A DNA stretch of 64,000 bases from Sphaerochaeta associata (GCF_022869165.1 NZ_CP094929.1:1488001-1552000); one strand, 5' to 3'. Counted from the first letter of the stretch, positions 9,392-18,202 are shown. Numbers and translations are program-made. The notes: generated from the letters alone by a model not told the origin.

Positions 9392-10705
9392 TCAGACATC
9401 CCATGCAGGATCGATTACAACCGGAACAATCTGCCTTTCATAGATGGAGAGTCTTCCGCTGAAGAGGTAGGCGACGCTGCACACAAAGAAAAGCGATGTT
9501 GGATTGCCGAATCCATACAGCTCCAACCCCAACACGAAGCAGGCCAGAGGCAGCTTTGTACTACCGCTGAGCATTCCGATGGCTCCGAACATTGAAAGAG
9601 CGGAGACGGGGATGGGAAGAAATTGGCCGAAAATGGCTCCACTTGTGGCTCCAATGACAAGGATTGGTATGACTTCACCCCCGATAAACCCGCTCCCTAT
9701 GGTCAGCGCCGTCAGCAACAACTTAAAAAGCGGTGCAAAATTGCTGGTGGTGCCGTACTCAGCCTCGATGATTAGGTCGAGGGAGAGTCCGTTGTAGGCG
9801 AACGAGCCTGTCAATGCAAAGATGCCAAGGGATGCAAGCAGCAGCAACGTGCTGGCAAGCAAGGCTTTCTTGTACGGGTTTGCAGTAATGCGGGAGAAAA
9901 GGGTTTTTGTCAGATGGATCAGGTGGCAGAAAAGCCGGCTGGCCAAGCCCAGCAGGATTGATAGTGCCAACAAAATCAAGAGAGTAGGGAAATCGAGAGG
10001 AAAAGCCTCGGCGCGTACCGGAACCAAAGTGTGCGTATGCAGCGCCTGGCTTACCATGCAGGCTGTGAATGAGGCGGTCAGACAGGGAAGCAGGGCGTCG
10101 GTTCTGTTTACCCGGGGGTTGGAGAACTGCATCCCGAACAAAGTGCCTGCTATCGGGGCGTTGAACAGGGCTCCGAAGGCCGCCCCTGCTCCACTGATCA
10201 GCCAGATCCCCTTCTGCTGGATTGATTGCGGGCGATGCAGAAATCGGGTTTCCAGGCGTGAGCAGTAGCTGCCGATGGAAGCACCCACCTGTACGCCGAC
10301 CCCTTCCTTTCCCCCCGATGCCCCAACCAGATGGGTTATGAAGGTGTTGAGCAGCAACAACGGAGCCATTTTGGTGGAAATTTTTTGCTTATGGGCATCG
10401 CGGTCCTTCTCATATCCGATACTGGTAGGGTGGGCGATATCGAGAATTCCTTGATTGATCAAGTCGATCACCTGCGAACCTCCATCCTTCAGATAGGGAC
10501 CGAGTTTCTGATAGAGCAGCGCGGTAACAAGAGCCCCGAGGGGGATGAGCAGGAGGATCCACTGATGGTGGGTCCTGATCTCGCCTGCCATTGCCACGAG
10601 GAAGGTCAACAGGCTGATGACCGGTCCGATAAGGAGTCCGAGCAGAATGGCTCGGACCGTCCAAGCCAGGATGGGAATTGAGAAATGACGTCTTCTATGG
10701 TCCAT
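9392..10705 (-). CDS. CLC-family anion transporter, CLC-F (fluoride/proton antiporter)-like
   Basis: A 438-residue polytopic membrane protein. The second CLC signature reads GGKEGVGVQVGAS: the gating glutamate is kept, but the usual GREGP proline is replaced, as in CLC-F proteins (GREGT). Other CLC-F-like stretches are KMAPLLLLNTFITHL, GAAFGALFNAPIAG, GGEVIPILVIGA and YLFSGRLSIYERQ. CLC-F exchanges fluoride for protons. The start at 10705 (MDHRRRHF) has no ribosome-binding site; a -10 hexamer lies exactly 6 nt upstream, predicting a leaderless message. A longer in-frame extension overlaps araD antisense and is rejected. Chloride transport cannot be excluded. Confidence 0.82.
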   Translation of the reverse strand: MDHRRRHFSIPILAWTVRAILLGLLIGPVISLLTFLVAMAGEIRTHHQWILLLIPLGALVTALLYQKLGPYLKDGGSQVIDLINQGILDIAHPTSIGYEKDRDAHKQKISTKMAPLLLLNTFITHLVGASGGKEGVGVQVGASIGSYCSRLETRFLHRPQSIQQKGIWLISGAGAAFGALFNAPIAGTLFGMQFSNPRVNRTDALLPCLTASFTACMVSQALHTHTLVPVRAEAFPLDFPTLLILLALSILLGLASRLFCHLIHLTKTLFSRITANPYKKALLASTLLLLASLGIFALTGSFAYNGLSLDLIIEAEYGTTSNFAPLFKLLLTALTIGSGFIGGEVIPILVIGATSGAIFGQFLPIPVSALSMFGAIGMLSGSTKLPLACFVLGLELYGFGNPTSLFFVCSVAYLFSGRLSIYERQIVPVVIDPAWDV

Positions 10706-10711
10706 GTTGCC

Positions 10712-10740
10712 ATCATACGAGCTTTTCTCGATTCTTGGAA
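10712..10740 (-). promoter_or_regulatory. Promoter of the CLC gene, predicted leaderless
   Basis: Minus-strand TTCCAA (10735-10740), 17-bp spacer, TATGAT (10712-10717), then 6 nt before the ATG. Transcription would begin at the A of the start codon. No Shine-Dalgarno sequence is present. Confidence 0.5.
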
Positions 10741-10762
10741 CCTCAAGTGAGGCTACTTTGCC

Positions 10763-10791
10763 TTGACAACACACAAAGGTTGGCACACACT
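10763..10791 (+). promoter_or_regulatory. Possible promoter of the araD operon
   Basis: TTGACA at 10763-10768, 17-bp spacer, then CACACT at 10786-10791. The -35 is perfect but the -10 is poor (3 of 6), which would fit an activator-dependent sugar operon. A short imperfect palindrome (CCTCA-AG-TGAGG, 10741-10752) lies between this and the divergent CLC promoter. Confidence 0.3.
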
Positions 10792-10816
10792 TGCTTTTGG
10801 TACGCAAGGAGAATCT

Positions 10817-11518
10817 ATGCTGAAAGAGTTGAAAGAGAGAGTATGTGAAGCAAATCTGCTGTTGCAGAAACACAAGTTGATCACCTTTACCTGGGGCAAT
10901 GTCTCCGAAGTGGACGATAATCGCGAATTGATGGTAATCAAGCCGTCCGGTGTTGCATACGACGACCTTACTCCCTCTTCGATGGTGGTTGTGGAGTTGG
11001 CTACCGGCAAACGGGTTGAGGGTTCCTACAATCCTTCGAGCGACACCCCGACTCACCGGTATTTGTTCAATCACTTCGAAAAGGTCAATGCAGTTGTGCA
11101 CACCCATAGTAGATGGGCTACCATTTTTGCGCAGGCAGGACGAGGAATTCCCGCATTGGGAACAACCCATGCCGACTATTTCTATGGGGAGATTCCCTGT
11201 ACCAGGGCGATGACGCCTGCCGAAATACAGGGAGAGTACGAAATGGAGACGGGCAAGGTAATCGTCGAACGCTTTTTGGACATTGATCCCAAAAGCATCC
11301 CTGCCGTCCTGGTGAACAGTCATGGACCCTTCTGCTGGGCAGATGATGCAGTCAAGGCTGTTGAATATGCGGTGGTGCTCGAGGAGGTGGCGATGATGGC
11401 CTACCATTCGATGCTGCTCGGCGATGCAACGTACATGCCGATGGATGGTCATCTGCTTGATAAACATTATTTACGGAAACACGGCTCTCATGCCTATTAC
11501 GGTCAGATTGGTAAATAG
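10817..11518 (+). CDS. araD: L-ribulose-5-phosphate 4-epimerase (class II aldolase family)
   Basis: A 233-residue AraD-type protein that interconverts L-ribulose-5-phosphate and D-xylulose-5-phosphate. Class II aldolase zinc ligands are visible in VVHTHSRWA (HxH) and in the later [18 protein letters not shown] and [11 protein letters not shown] match phosphate-binding segments of the family. The start at 10817 is set by AAGGAG 6 nt upstream; an earlier ATG at 10763 lies in the promoter. A FucI/AraA-like isomerase follows 11 nt later, so the pair probably channels a pentose into the pentose phosphate pathway. No kinase is present here. Confidence 0.88.
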   Translation: MLKELKERVCEANLLLQKHKLITFTWGNVSEVDDNRELMVIKPSGVAYDDLTPSSMVVVELATGKRVEGSYNPSSDTPTHRYLFNHFEKVNAVVHTHSRWATIFAQAGRGIPALGTTHADYFYGEIPCTRAMTPAEIQGEYEMETGKVIVERFLDIDPKSIPAVLVNSHGPFCWADDAVKAVEYAVVLEEVAMMAYHSMLLGDATYMPMDGHLLDKHYLRKHGSHAYYGQIGK

Positions 11519-11529
11519 GGAGTAATGCT

Positions 11530-13002
11530 ATGAACAACATGGAAACGGTCAGATTGGGTATGGTTGCTGTCAGCAGAAGTTGCTTCCCCCGTACATTGTC
11601 CGAGAAACGGCGCAAGGCGGTGAAAGCCTCTTATAAGGATGAGCTCTATGAGTGTCCGGTCATTGTGGAGAATGAACGGGATATGCTCAACGCCCTCAAG
11701 GATGTACAGGACCACGGGGTGAATGCCTTGGTGGTGTTCCTGGGGAATTTCGGACCTGAGACACCCGAGACCCTGCTTGCAAAGCGTTTTCCAGGCCCGG
11801 TCATGTATGTCGCAGCTGCAGAGGGCGATGGGGACCTGCATGACGGCAGGGGAGATGCCTATTGCGGCATGCTCAACTGTTCCTACAACCTGAGTCTGCG
11901 TTCATTGCGCTCCTATATTCCCGAGTACCCGATAGGTAGTGACCGGGAGGTGGCGGATATGATTGAATCTTTCATCCCGATCGCCCGTACGGTACTCTCT
12001 CTGAAAAAGCTCAAGATCATCAGTTTCGGGCCGAGACCCCAGGATTTCCTGGCCTGCAACGCCCCAATACAGGGTCTCTTCGACTTGGGAGTGGAAATCG
12101 AGGAGAACAGCGAGCTCGATCTGCTGGTTGCCTACAACAAGCACGCCGATGATTCCAGGATACCCTCATTGGTAAAAGAGATGCAAAACCAAATCGGCTC
12201 AAGCCCTTACAGCGGCATCCTTGACCGGTTGGCCCAATATGAGTTGACCTTGCTTGACTGGGCTGAAGAGCACAAAGGAGAACGTTCCTACGTGGCCTTT
12301 GCAAACAAGTGCTGGCCCGCATTCCAGACCGAGTTCAAATTCGTCCCCTGCTATGTGAACAGCCGTTTGACCGAGCGGGGTATTCCCGTCAGCTGCGAAG
12401 TCGACATCTATGGCGCGCTCAGCGAGTACATCGGCCTGTGTGTCACCCAGCTGCCGGTGACGTTGCTGGATATCAACAACACCGTGCCCGCCCCGATGTA
12501 TGAGCAGCACATCAGGACCAAGCGACCCTACCGCAACGACGACTTGTTCATGGGCTTTCACTGTGGAAACACCGCCTGTTCGCTGCTGAAGAATCCCCAT
12601 ATGGGCTATCAGCTCATCATGAAGCGGGATTTGGAACCCGAATTGAAGCATCCGGATATTACCAGAGGAACGATGGAAGGCGATCTCATCAGCGGACCTG
12701 TGACCATCTATCGGTTGCAATCCAATGCCCGCGGACAGTTGAAAGCCTATATAGCCGAAGGTGAGGTCCTCGATGTTCCTACTTCCAGTTTCGGCAGCAT
12801 CGGGATCATCGGCATTGACGAGATGGCACGCTTCTATCGCTATGTGCTTCTAGCGAAAGCCTATCCTCATCACACTGCAGTTGCCTTCAGGCATGCCGGA
12901 AAAGCGTTGTTTGAGGTTTTTCGCTATCTGGGCATTGAGGATATTGCATTCAACCAGAAACCGGGTCATCTCTATGCAAATGAAAATCCCTTCAAGCACT
13001 GA
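11530..13002 (+). CDS. L-fucose/L-arabinose isomerase superfamily protein
   Basis: A 490-residue protein of the FucI/AraA fold (aldose-ketose isomerases using Mn2+). The C-terminal half has family segments such as EVDIYGALSEYIGL, LLDINNT and FMGFHCGNTACS, where Glu, Asp and His residues are expected to coordinate the metal. Sequence alone does not distinguish arabinose, fucose or another pentose; the AraD partner favours L-arabinose. AGGGAG at 11517-11522 precedes the ATG by 7 nt and overlaps the araD stop. A terminator hairpin contains the stop codon. Confidence 0.75.
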   Translation: MNNMETVRLGMVAVSRSCFPRTLSEKRRKAVKASYKDELYECPVIVENERDMLNALKDVQDHGVNALVVFLGNFGPETPETLLAKRFPGPVMYVAAAEGDGDLHDGRGDAYCGMLNCSYNLSLRSLRSYIPEYPIGSDREVADMIESFIPIARTVLSLKKLKIISFGPRPQDFLACNAPIQGLFDLGVEIEENSELDLLVAYNKHADDSRIPSLVKEMQNQIGSSPYSGILDRLAQYELTLLDWAEEHKGERSYVAFANKCWPAFQTEFKFVPCYVNSRLTERGIPVSCEVDIYGALSEYIGLCVTQLPVTLLDINNTVPAPMYEQHIRTKRPYRNDDLFMGFHCGNTACSLLKNPHMGYQLIMKRDLEPELKHPDITRGTMEGDLISGPVTIYRLQSNARGQLKAYIAEGEVLDVPTSSFGSIGIIGIDEMARFYRYVLLAKAYPHHTAVAFRHAGKALFEVFRYLGIEDIAFNQKPGHLYANENPFKH

Positions 13003-13014
13003 GCTTGAAGGGAT
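12986..13014. terminator. Bidirectional terminator hairpin
   Basis: A 12-bp perfect stem (12986-12997 with 13003-13014) with a 5-nt loop that contains the isomerase stop codon. On the minus strand it is followed by TTTCATTT, so it serves mainly the convergent exported-protein gene; the plus-strand tail is weaker. Confidence 0.65.
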
Positions 13015-13036
13015 GTTTGCCGTCACTTGATTTTCT

Positions 13037-13939
13037 TTAGATCCAGGAGTTTCTCAACGCCTCGATTTCCTGGAGCTCCTTGGTGTCGGTTGCCTTGATG
13101 GGTCTGAACACCTTGGCTTTCTCCAAGATATAGGAGAGCACCATCACCGCCTCTTGGCGGTCGCTCATTCTCGTCAGGTCGACGGATGAGTAGAAGGGCT
13201 TGGTCGCCCCGCCGTCCTTACCTTCATAGTAGCGGTATTTCTCCAGGTTGGTAGCAGCCTTCTGCCAATCCTTCTGTATTTTTGGCAACTCCTTGGAACG
13301 CTTGGAAGCACTCCAATTACGAGCATACAACTCTTCGGCCAGCTTCTTGTAGTGTCCGGGATACAACAGGTGCGAGGGGATGGTATCGAGGGCCATACGC
13401 ATGTAACTTACCGCCCAATCCTTGTTTCCAAAGGAAATTATTCCTCCGGGCAACTCGTCGTACAGGCTTGAGAGTACATACCATGTCTCGCTCGAGTCGA
13501 GAGTTTTAAAGTCATTGACGATGACTGTCAGGTCCTCGAGCATGCCCTTGGCTTTCCCGAGGGCGTTCAGCGGGCCCTTCGTCTGACCCCAACGACCGAT
13601 ATTGGATGATTTCCAAAGATATCCCAAAGAGGTGGGGTGCTTCTCGATGGATGAAAGGGCATATGTCTCACCTTTCTCATACAGAGCAAAGCGTCCAGTC
13701 TTGTCATTCTCATCCAGGTCGTCTCCGAGGGAGACCATCACTCTGGCGAGCCGCCATAAAACCTGAGCTTCCTCCTCGGCGTTCGAGGCTTTTCCGAGCT
13801 GGACGAGCAGTTCCTGCTCGGCTTCGCTGAAAGCATCCCGATCGTAGAGGGCATCGGCTTCAGTAACCGAAATTGCCGAAAAAATGAGACTGCAGACCAA
13901 TAAGATTGCAGTCAGCGCCACCAGACGTTTCACACGCAT
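13037..13939 (-). CDS. Exported all-helical (TPR-like) protein of unknown function
   Basis: A 300-residue protein with a clear signal peptide: MRVKRL, a hydrophobic core to about residue 22, and a probable cleavage site after ADA (near residue 30). There is no lipobox cysteine, so a soluble periplasmic location is likely. The mature part is rich in charged amphipathic helices with repeat-like spacing (FSEAEQELLVQLG, EEEAQVLWRLARV, WAVSYMRMALDTIP), which suggests TPR or similar repeats. I do not recognise the family. AAGGAGG precedes the ATG. It is the last gene of an apparent M42 peptidase-ALDH-exported protein operon. Confidence 0.7.
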   Translation of the reverse strand: MRVKRLVALTAILLVCSLIFSAISVTEADALYDRDAFSEAEQELLVQLGKASNAEEEAQVLWRLARVMVSLGDDLDENDKTGRFALYEKGETYALSSIEKHPTSLGYLWKSSNIGRWGQTKGPLNALGKAKGMLEDLTVIVNDFKTLDSSETWYVLSSLYDELPGGIISFGNKDWAVSYMRMALDTIPSHLLYPGHYKKLAEELYARNWSASKRSKELPKIQKDWQKAATNLEKYRYYEGKDGGATKPFYSSVDLTRMSDRQEAVMVLSYILEKAKVFRPIKATDTKELQEIEALRNSWI

Positions 13940-13957
13940 AGAACCTCCTTGTGTATG

Positions 13958-15328
13958 TCAGGAAAAGAGTCGCTTGATTAAGGCCAGTTTGCCCCGGTAG
14001 GGAGCGTACCGTAGCTTGATTTCGAGCCAGGTCTTGCTTTCAAGGATGCTTTTTGTATGGCTGAAGGTCTTGAACCCTTCTTTCCCATGATAGGCTCCCA
14101 TGCCGCTGTTTCCGACGCCTCCGAAGGGGAGGGCGGAATTGGAAAGATGCATGACCACATCATTGATGCATCCGCCGCCGAAACTGAGAGACCGAAGTAT
14201 TTGCTTTTGGTGCTCCTTGTTGTTTGTAAAGCAATATAATGCCAGCGGATGTTCGCGCTTTTGGACGAAAGCCAGCGCTTGTTCGAACGTATCGTAAGGG
14301 ACCAAGGGGAGGATGGGTCCGAATATCTCTTCCTGCATCAAGGCTGAATCAAGCTGGGGATCTGTAATGATGGTGGGGGCGATACGCCGCGTTTTTGGAT
14401 CTATCTGTCCGCCCCAGGCAAGAGTTCCGTATGCAAAGAGCTCGATGAGACGGGAAAAGTGCTTTTCGTTGATGATGTTGCCCAGGTCGCTGGAGTGCAG
14501 GGGGTCGGATCCGAACATCGAGGTAATTGCGCTTTTCATCTGTTCAAGCAAGGCATTGGCAACTTTCCGTTCGACCAGAACATAGTCGGGGGCTACACAT
14601 GTCTGTCCTGCATTCAGGCACTTGCCCCAGATGATCCTTCGTGCAGCCAAGCCGATGTCGGCATCGGCCTCGACGATGACCGGACTTTTGCCTCCAAGTT
14701 CCAAGGTGACCGGGGTGACATGCTTTGCAGCACTTTCCATCACCAATCTGCCCACTTGGGGACTGCCGGTGAAGAAAATGTGATCGTAGCGATGCTGCAA
14801 GAGTTCACGATTCATCTCCGCTCCCCCTTGGAAGGTGGCCACATGGTTGCTGTAAAAGAGCTTGGAGAGCAGTTCCTCGATCACCATGGCAGTGTGCCCG
14901 CTGTATCGGGAAGGCTTGAGAATGACACAGTTGCCTGCGGCGATTGCACTGATCAAAGGTGCGATGGTGAGTTGGAACGGGTAGTTCCAAGGGCTCATGA
15001 TCAGCACGATGCCCAGCGGCTGGGCGATGGTATAGGCTTTGGAGGGAAAGGAGAGGAGGCTGGATTTGACCCGATGTCTGCCGGCCCAGGCCTCCAGATG
15101 CTTCAGATGTTCGTCAATCTCCGCATAAACGATACCCAGCTCGGTGGCGAATCCTTCAAAGTCGGTTTTCCCCAGATCCTCATAGAGCGCATTGAGAATT
15201 TGCTTCTCATAGGAACGAATACCGTCTTTCAGACGCTTGAGCTGTTCTTTCCTCCATGAAATGCCAAGTGTGGTTCCACTTTGGAAAAACGCCTGCATCT
15301 CGCTCAGGCAAAGCTGGATTTCATTCAT
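13958..15328 (-). CDS. Aldehyde dehydrogenase (ALDH3-like)
   Basis: A 456-residue NAD(P)-dependent aldehyde dehydrogenase oxidising aldehydes to acids in the cytoplasm. Catalytic Cys244 is in GQTCVAPDY, the general base Glu210 in LELGGKSP, the cofactor site in FTGSPQVGR, and EEIFGPILP near the end. The short length and PWNYPFQL motif point to the class 3 branch, which usually handles medium-chain or aromatic aldehydes. The C terminus is hydrophobic-basic and may touch the membrane. A purine-rich AGGGGGG site precedes the ATG. The substrate is not deducible. Confidence 0.9.
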   Translation of the reverse strand: MNEIQLCLSEMQAFFQSGTTLGISWRKEQLKRLKDGIRSYEKQILNALYEDLGKTDFEGFATELGIVYAEIDEHLKHLEAWAGRHRVKSSLLSFPSKAYTIAQPLGIVLIMSPWNYPFQLTIAPLISAIAAGNCVILKPSRYSGHTAMVIEELLSKLFYSNHVATFQGGAEMNRELLQHRYDHIFFTGSPQVGRLVMESAAKHVTPVTLELGGKSPVIVEADADIGLAARRIIWGKCLNAGQTCVAPDYVLVERKVANALLEQMKSAITSMFGSDPLHSSDLGNIINEKHFSRLIELFAYGTLAWGGQIDPKTRRIAPTIITDPQLDSALMQEEIFGPILPLVPYDTFEQALAFVQKREHPLALYCFTNNKEHQKQILRSLSFGGGCINDVVMHLSNSALPFGGVGNSGMGAYHGKEGFKTFSHTKSILESKTWLEIKLRYAPYRGKLALIKRLFS

Positions 15329-15373
15329 GCTTCCCCCCCTTTCAGCCAGTATGACACCCTCTGGGTGGCTTTG

Positions 15374-16438
15374 TCAAAATGTTGCGATGGTTTGTGCGTT
15401 CAATTCAGTCAGCATCGCTGAGGCAAGCCTGATCGAGTTCTGTACATCATCGAGGCTGCTTACCCCCCAATGGGTGTGGGCGTAACGCACCGGGATGCCG
15501 ATGACGATGGTGGGCACTCCCTGTTCGGAAAGATGAAGAGCAGAGGCGTTGGTCGCCCCTCCGTTTCGCACTCCTTTCTGTACTGGGATGTCAAATCTTG
15601 CTGCGATGTCCAACGCAAACTTTTGGAAACGTGGGTTGGTGATCATCTTCGAATCGATGAATCTGAGCATAGGTCCTTTGCCTACGATTGTCTGCTGTTG
15701 GTAGGCGGGCAGGAAGGTATCGTCGGCGGGACTTCCCTCAAAGCAGATCGCCACATCAGGCTTTACTTTACGGGCTGTCAGCTGGGCGCCCCTGCAGCCG
15801 ACTTCTTCCTGACTTGCAAATCCTGCAACCAGGTTGACATCCAATTGCTTTCCTTTCAGTGCATCAAGCACATCGATGATGGTAGTGCAACCCAGACGGC
15901 AATCGAACGCTTTTCCGAACAGCAACCCGTTTTCTTCGTTGTAGATAACCTTGGCTTCGGGAATTATCGGGCTTGCAACATCGACGCCCATTTGCAGGAC
16001 TTGTTCAATGGTTGAGGCTCCGATGTCGATATACATGGAAGCGATATCGGGAGCACTTTTCCGCTCTGCTTCGCTTTGGTAGTGCGGGGGTTTTGATCCC
16101 ACGATGCCTGGTATGGTTTTTCCGTCAAAGGTCTGAACACGTACCAAATGGGCGGGAATGTTGGAGGAAACCCAGCCGCCGATGGGGATGAATTCAAGCA
16201 TTCCATCGGGCCGAATGCATTTGACCATGAAACCTACCTCGTCGGTGTGGGCATCAAGCAGGACTACAGGTTTATCGGATTGGTTCTCTGTTCTATAGAG
16301 GTAGAGGTTTCTCAGTGAATCCTCGGCGAATCGACCGAGTGTTCCTGCTTCGTCACGGATTGCCCGGACGATATCATCCTCAAAGCCGCTGATGCCGTTG
16401 GCATCACAAATTCTTTGTATTCTGGAAAGTTGACTCAT
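15374..16438 (-). CDS. M42-family metallo-aminopeptidase
   Basis: About 354 residues, the normal length for M42 (glutamyl aminopeptidase/FrvX/TET-like) enzymes, which form large cytosolic tetrahedral peptidases. Metal and catalytic residues are recognisable: LDAHTDEVGF, FDCRLGC, the catalytic EE in ASQEEVGCRGA, CFEGSP, and the last histidine in AHTHWGVSS. The start at 16438 (MSQLSR) is preferred since AGGAG lies 7 nt upstream; a frame beginning at 16462 would include that site in coding sequence. It is the first gene of an operon with ALDH and an exported protein, divergent from the riboswitch-controlled antiporter. Confidence 0.88.
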   Translation of the reverse strand: MSQLSRIQRICDANGISGFEDDIVRAIRDEAGTLGRFAEDSLRNLYLYRTENQSDKPVVLLDAHTDEVGFMVKCIRPDGMLEFIPIGGWVSSNIPAHLVRVQTFDGKTIPGIVGSKPPHYQSEAERKSAPDIASMYIDIGASTIEQVLQMGVDVASPIIPEAKVIYNEENGLLFGKAFDCRLGCTTIIDVLDALKGKQLDVNLVAGFASQEEVGCRGAQLTARKVKPDVAICFEGSPADDTFLPAYQQQTIVGKGPMLRFIDSKMITNPRFQKFALDIAARFDIPVQKGVRNGGATNASALHLSEQGVPTIVIGIPVRYAHTHWGVSSLDDVQNSIRLASAMLTELNAQTIATF

Positions 16439-16496
16439 ATGCATGCTCCTATAACAATGCATAATTATCCATAGATACTGGTTTTTGTATACCGAC

Positions 16497-16525
16497 TTGA
16501 CTGCAGCCGAACATATTTCTAGAAT
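16497..16525 (+). promoter_or_regulatory. Promoter of the fluoride riboswitch transcript
   Basis: TTGACT (16497-16502), 17-bp spacer, TAGAAT (16520-16525). The predicted start (about 16532) coincides with the first bases of the riboswitch aptamer, which is strong positional support for both elements. Confidence 0.75.
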
Positions 16526-16532
16526 CAGTGAC

Positions 16533-16595
16533 GGTGATGGGGTTCGCCTTCATAATGAAAACCGCAGAGCTTTGAAAGCTGCTGATGACTCCTGG
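16533..16595 (+). promoter_or_regulatory. Fluoride riboswitch (crcB motif)
   Basis: Consensus blocks of the fluoride aptamer appear in order: GGTGATGGGGTTCGCC (16533-16548), AACCGC (about 16560-16565) and GCTGATGACTCCT (16581-16593). These form the pseudoknotted pocket that binds fluoride with Mg2+. The 3' strand CTCCTGG can pair, with one bulged base, with CCGGAG of the downstream ribosome-binding site (GGAGG 16615-16619), so translational control is the likely mechanism: fluoride holds the strand in the aptamer and frees the site. There is no obvious intrinsic terminator before the ATG. Confidence 0.9.
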
Positions 16596-16624
16596 AATAG
16601 ATTACGTTCTTGCCGGAGGTTTGT

Positions 16625-17878
16625 ATGGCTTTCAGTCTTGCTGCCGTGGTTTTGCTGTGTCTGTTCTTGGATTGGCTCTTGTCCAAAGCGCGTATTCCTG
16701 CCCTCATCGGCATGCTTTTTGTGGGAGTTCTCTTTGGACCGGCGGTCCTGAACTTTTTGGATCCTTCCTTGCTTGCTGTGGGATCCGATCTGCGTATGAT
16801 TGCATTGATCGTCATCCTGCTTCGTTCAGGATTGGAGCTTTCGCGAGAAAGTCTGCATAAGGTCGGTTTTCATGCAATTCTTCTCTCCTTTCTTCCCGCC
16901 TTGTTTGAAGCATCGACCGTCATGCTCATCGGGCCTCCTTTGTTGGGCCTTTCGCTTCTTGAAAGTGCAATCCTTGGGTGTGTCTTGGGAGCTGTCTCCC
17001 CGGCTGTCGTGGTGCCGATGATGGTTTCCTGCATCCAGGAGAAACGTGGTACCGAGAAAGGCATCCCAACACTCGTGCTCGCCGGTGCCAGCATGGATGA
17101 TGTCACCGTCATTGTTGCATTCAGCATCGTTCTCGGCCTGTATGTCGGCGATACCATGAATCTGGCATGGACCCTGGCAGGCATACCTCTTTCCATAATC
17201 TTTGGGATTGCTGCAGGTTTGGCCATCGGGCTTGTCTTGATACGGATATTCGTGCGGTTCAATCCGCGGGCAACCAAACGGGTATTGTCCATGCTGATGA
17301 TTTGCATTCTTCTCGTAGAGCTGGGCGATGTCCTGGAATCGTTTCATATCCCCTTTGCAGCCTTGCTTGCGGTAATGTCCATCGGCTTCATAATTTTGGA
17401 GAAGCGAGAGCATATGGCTCATGAGCTTTCGGCGAAGCTAGGGAAAATTTGGGTTTTTGCCCAAATACTGCTCTTTACCATGGTTGGTTCGCAAGTTGAT
17501 CTTACTGCAGCATGGGAAGTGGGCCTGGATGCGATACTCTTGATTCTCATCGCGCTTATCGGACGGAGCATGGGAACGTATCTGTGCACTCTTGGAGGCG
17601 GCTTCACAGCAAAGGAGAAGGCTTTCATTGTAATTTACTATCTGCCGAAAGCTACAGTCCAGGCTGCCATCGGGGCCACACCGCTTGCGGTAATGGGCTT
17701 GCACGGCATGCCCGTCAGGGCGGGACAGGTGATTTTGGCTGTCGCAGTGATGAGCATCATCCTGACAGCCCCCTTGGGAGCAATCGCCCTTGATTGGGCG
17801 GCACATCATCTTCTGAGTGTTGATACAAGAGATACTTTCAGTAGTTCGGTGGCGGTGAACGAGGGAGCTGCAACCTAA
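16625..17878 (+). CDS. Cation:proton antiporter (CPA superfamily), fluoride-riboswitch controlled
   Basis: A 417-residue protein with about 12 hydrophobic segments and the Na+/H+ exchanger domain layout: IPALIGMLFVGVLFGP near the N terminus, the LLRSGLEL segment, GAVSPAVVVPMM, and GASMDDVTVIVAFS, whose acidic pair lies where CPA transporters bind cation. It has no C-terminal TrkA-type domain. The start at 16625 follows GGAGG by 5 nt; an in-frame ATG at 16610 precedes that site. The upstream fluoride riboswitch implies induction by fluoride, perhaps to restore pH after HF entry or supply the gradient for fluoride export. The substrate is inferred only from the family. Confidence 0.85.
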   Translation: MAFSLAAVVLLCLFLDWLLSKARIPALIGMLFVGVLFGPAVLNFLDPSLLAVGSDLRMIALIVILLRSGLELSRESLHKVGFHAILLSFLPALFEASTVMLIGPPLLGLSLLESAILGCVLGAVSPAVVVPMMVSCIQEKRGTEKGIPTLVLAGASMDDVTVIVAFSIVLGLYVGDTMNLAWTLAGIPLSIIFGIAAGLAIGLVLIRIFVRFNPRATKRVLSMLMICILLVELGDVLESFHIPFAALLAVMSIGFIILEKREHMAHELSAKLGKIWVFAQILLFTMVGSQVDLTAAWEVGLDAILLILIALIGRSMGTYLCTLGGGFTAKEKAFIVIYYLPKATVQAAIGATPLAVMGLHGMPVRAGQVILAVAVMSIILTAPLGAIALDWAAHHLLSVDTRDTFSSSVAVNEGAAT

Positions 17879-18093
17879 AGCGCTGCGGGTGTGGATACAA
17901 CAACCTTAGATTGCAGCCCGGAAGAAGGGTACATCACAAGGATGGCAGGTAGCTGATTGGGAGATATGATGCTATCGATTAGACCATCCTGTATCTTCTT
18001 TGTATACCGTGTTCTAGCAGAAGTCAAGGGGGCGGCTTTGCGCTCTGTTCGATAAGCTTCTCAGAGAGCAAACACCATGCCTTGGAGCAATAA

Positions 18094-18123
18094 GAAAGGG
18101 AACCTGTACGATGACAGGCTCCC
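18094..18123 (-). terminator. Terminator of the tRNA-Lys/tRNA-Glu transcript
   Basis: On the minus strand, 10-base arms (18114-18123 with 18098-18107) form a stem containing one G-T pair, followed by TTTCTT. It lies 8 nt past tRNA-Glu. The stretch 17879-18093 between the antiporter and this hairpin shows no gene or recognisable element. Confidence 0.75.
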
Positions 18124-18130
18124 GGTATAC

Positions 18131-18202
18131 CATCTCCTAGGGGAATTGAACCCCTGTTGACGGGATGAAAACCCGTTGTCCTAACCACTAGACGAAGGAG
18201 AC
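18131..18202 (-). tRNA. tRNA-Glu (UUC)
   Basis: A 72-nt cloverleaf on the minus strand: acceptor GTCTCCT pairing with AGGAGAT (one G-T pair) plus discriminator G; D-arm region CGTCTAGTGGTTAGGAC; anticodon stem ACGGG/CCCGT around loop TTTTCAT with anticodon TTC; T-arm AGGGGTTCAATTCCCCT. CCA is not encoded. Confidence 0.95.

Noticed and set aside
10741-10752. Short palindrome between CLC and araD as an arabinose operator
   Set aside because: Arms of only 5 bp with a non-symmetric centre; too short to claim as a regulatory site.
10706-11467. Extension of the CLC reading frame over the araD region on the opposite strand
   Set aside because: The extension has no hydrophobic CLC segments and is antisense to a well-supported epimerase; a -10 element and ATG give a natural start at 10705.
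17879-18093. Possible small RNA or gene between the antiporter and the tRNA terminator
   Set aside because: Only a long-loop inverted repeat (GCTGCAA/TTGCAGC) is visible, without T-run, promoter or coding frame.
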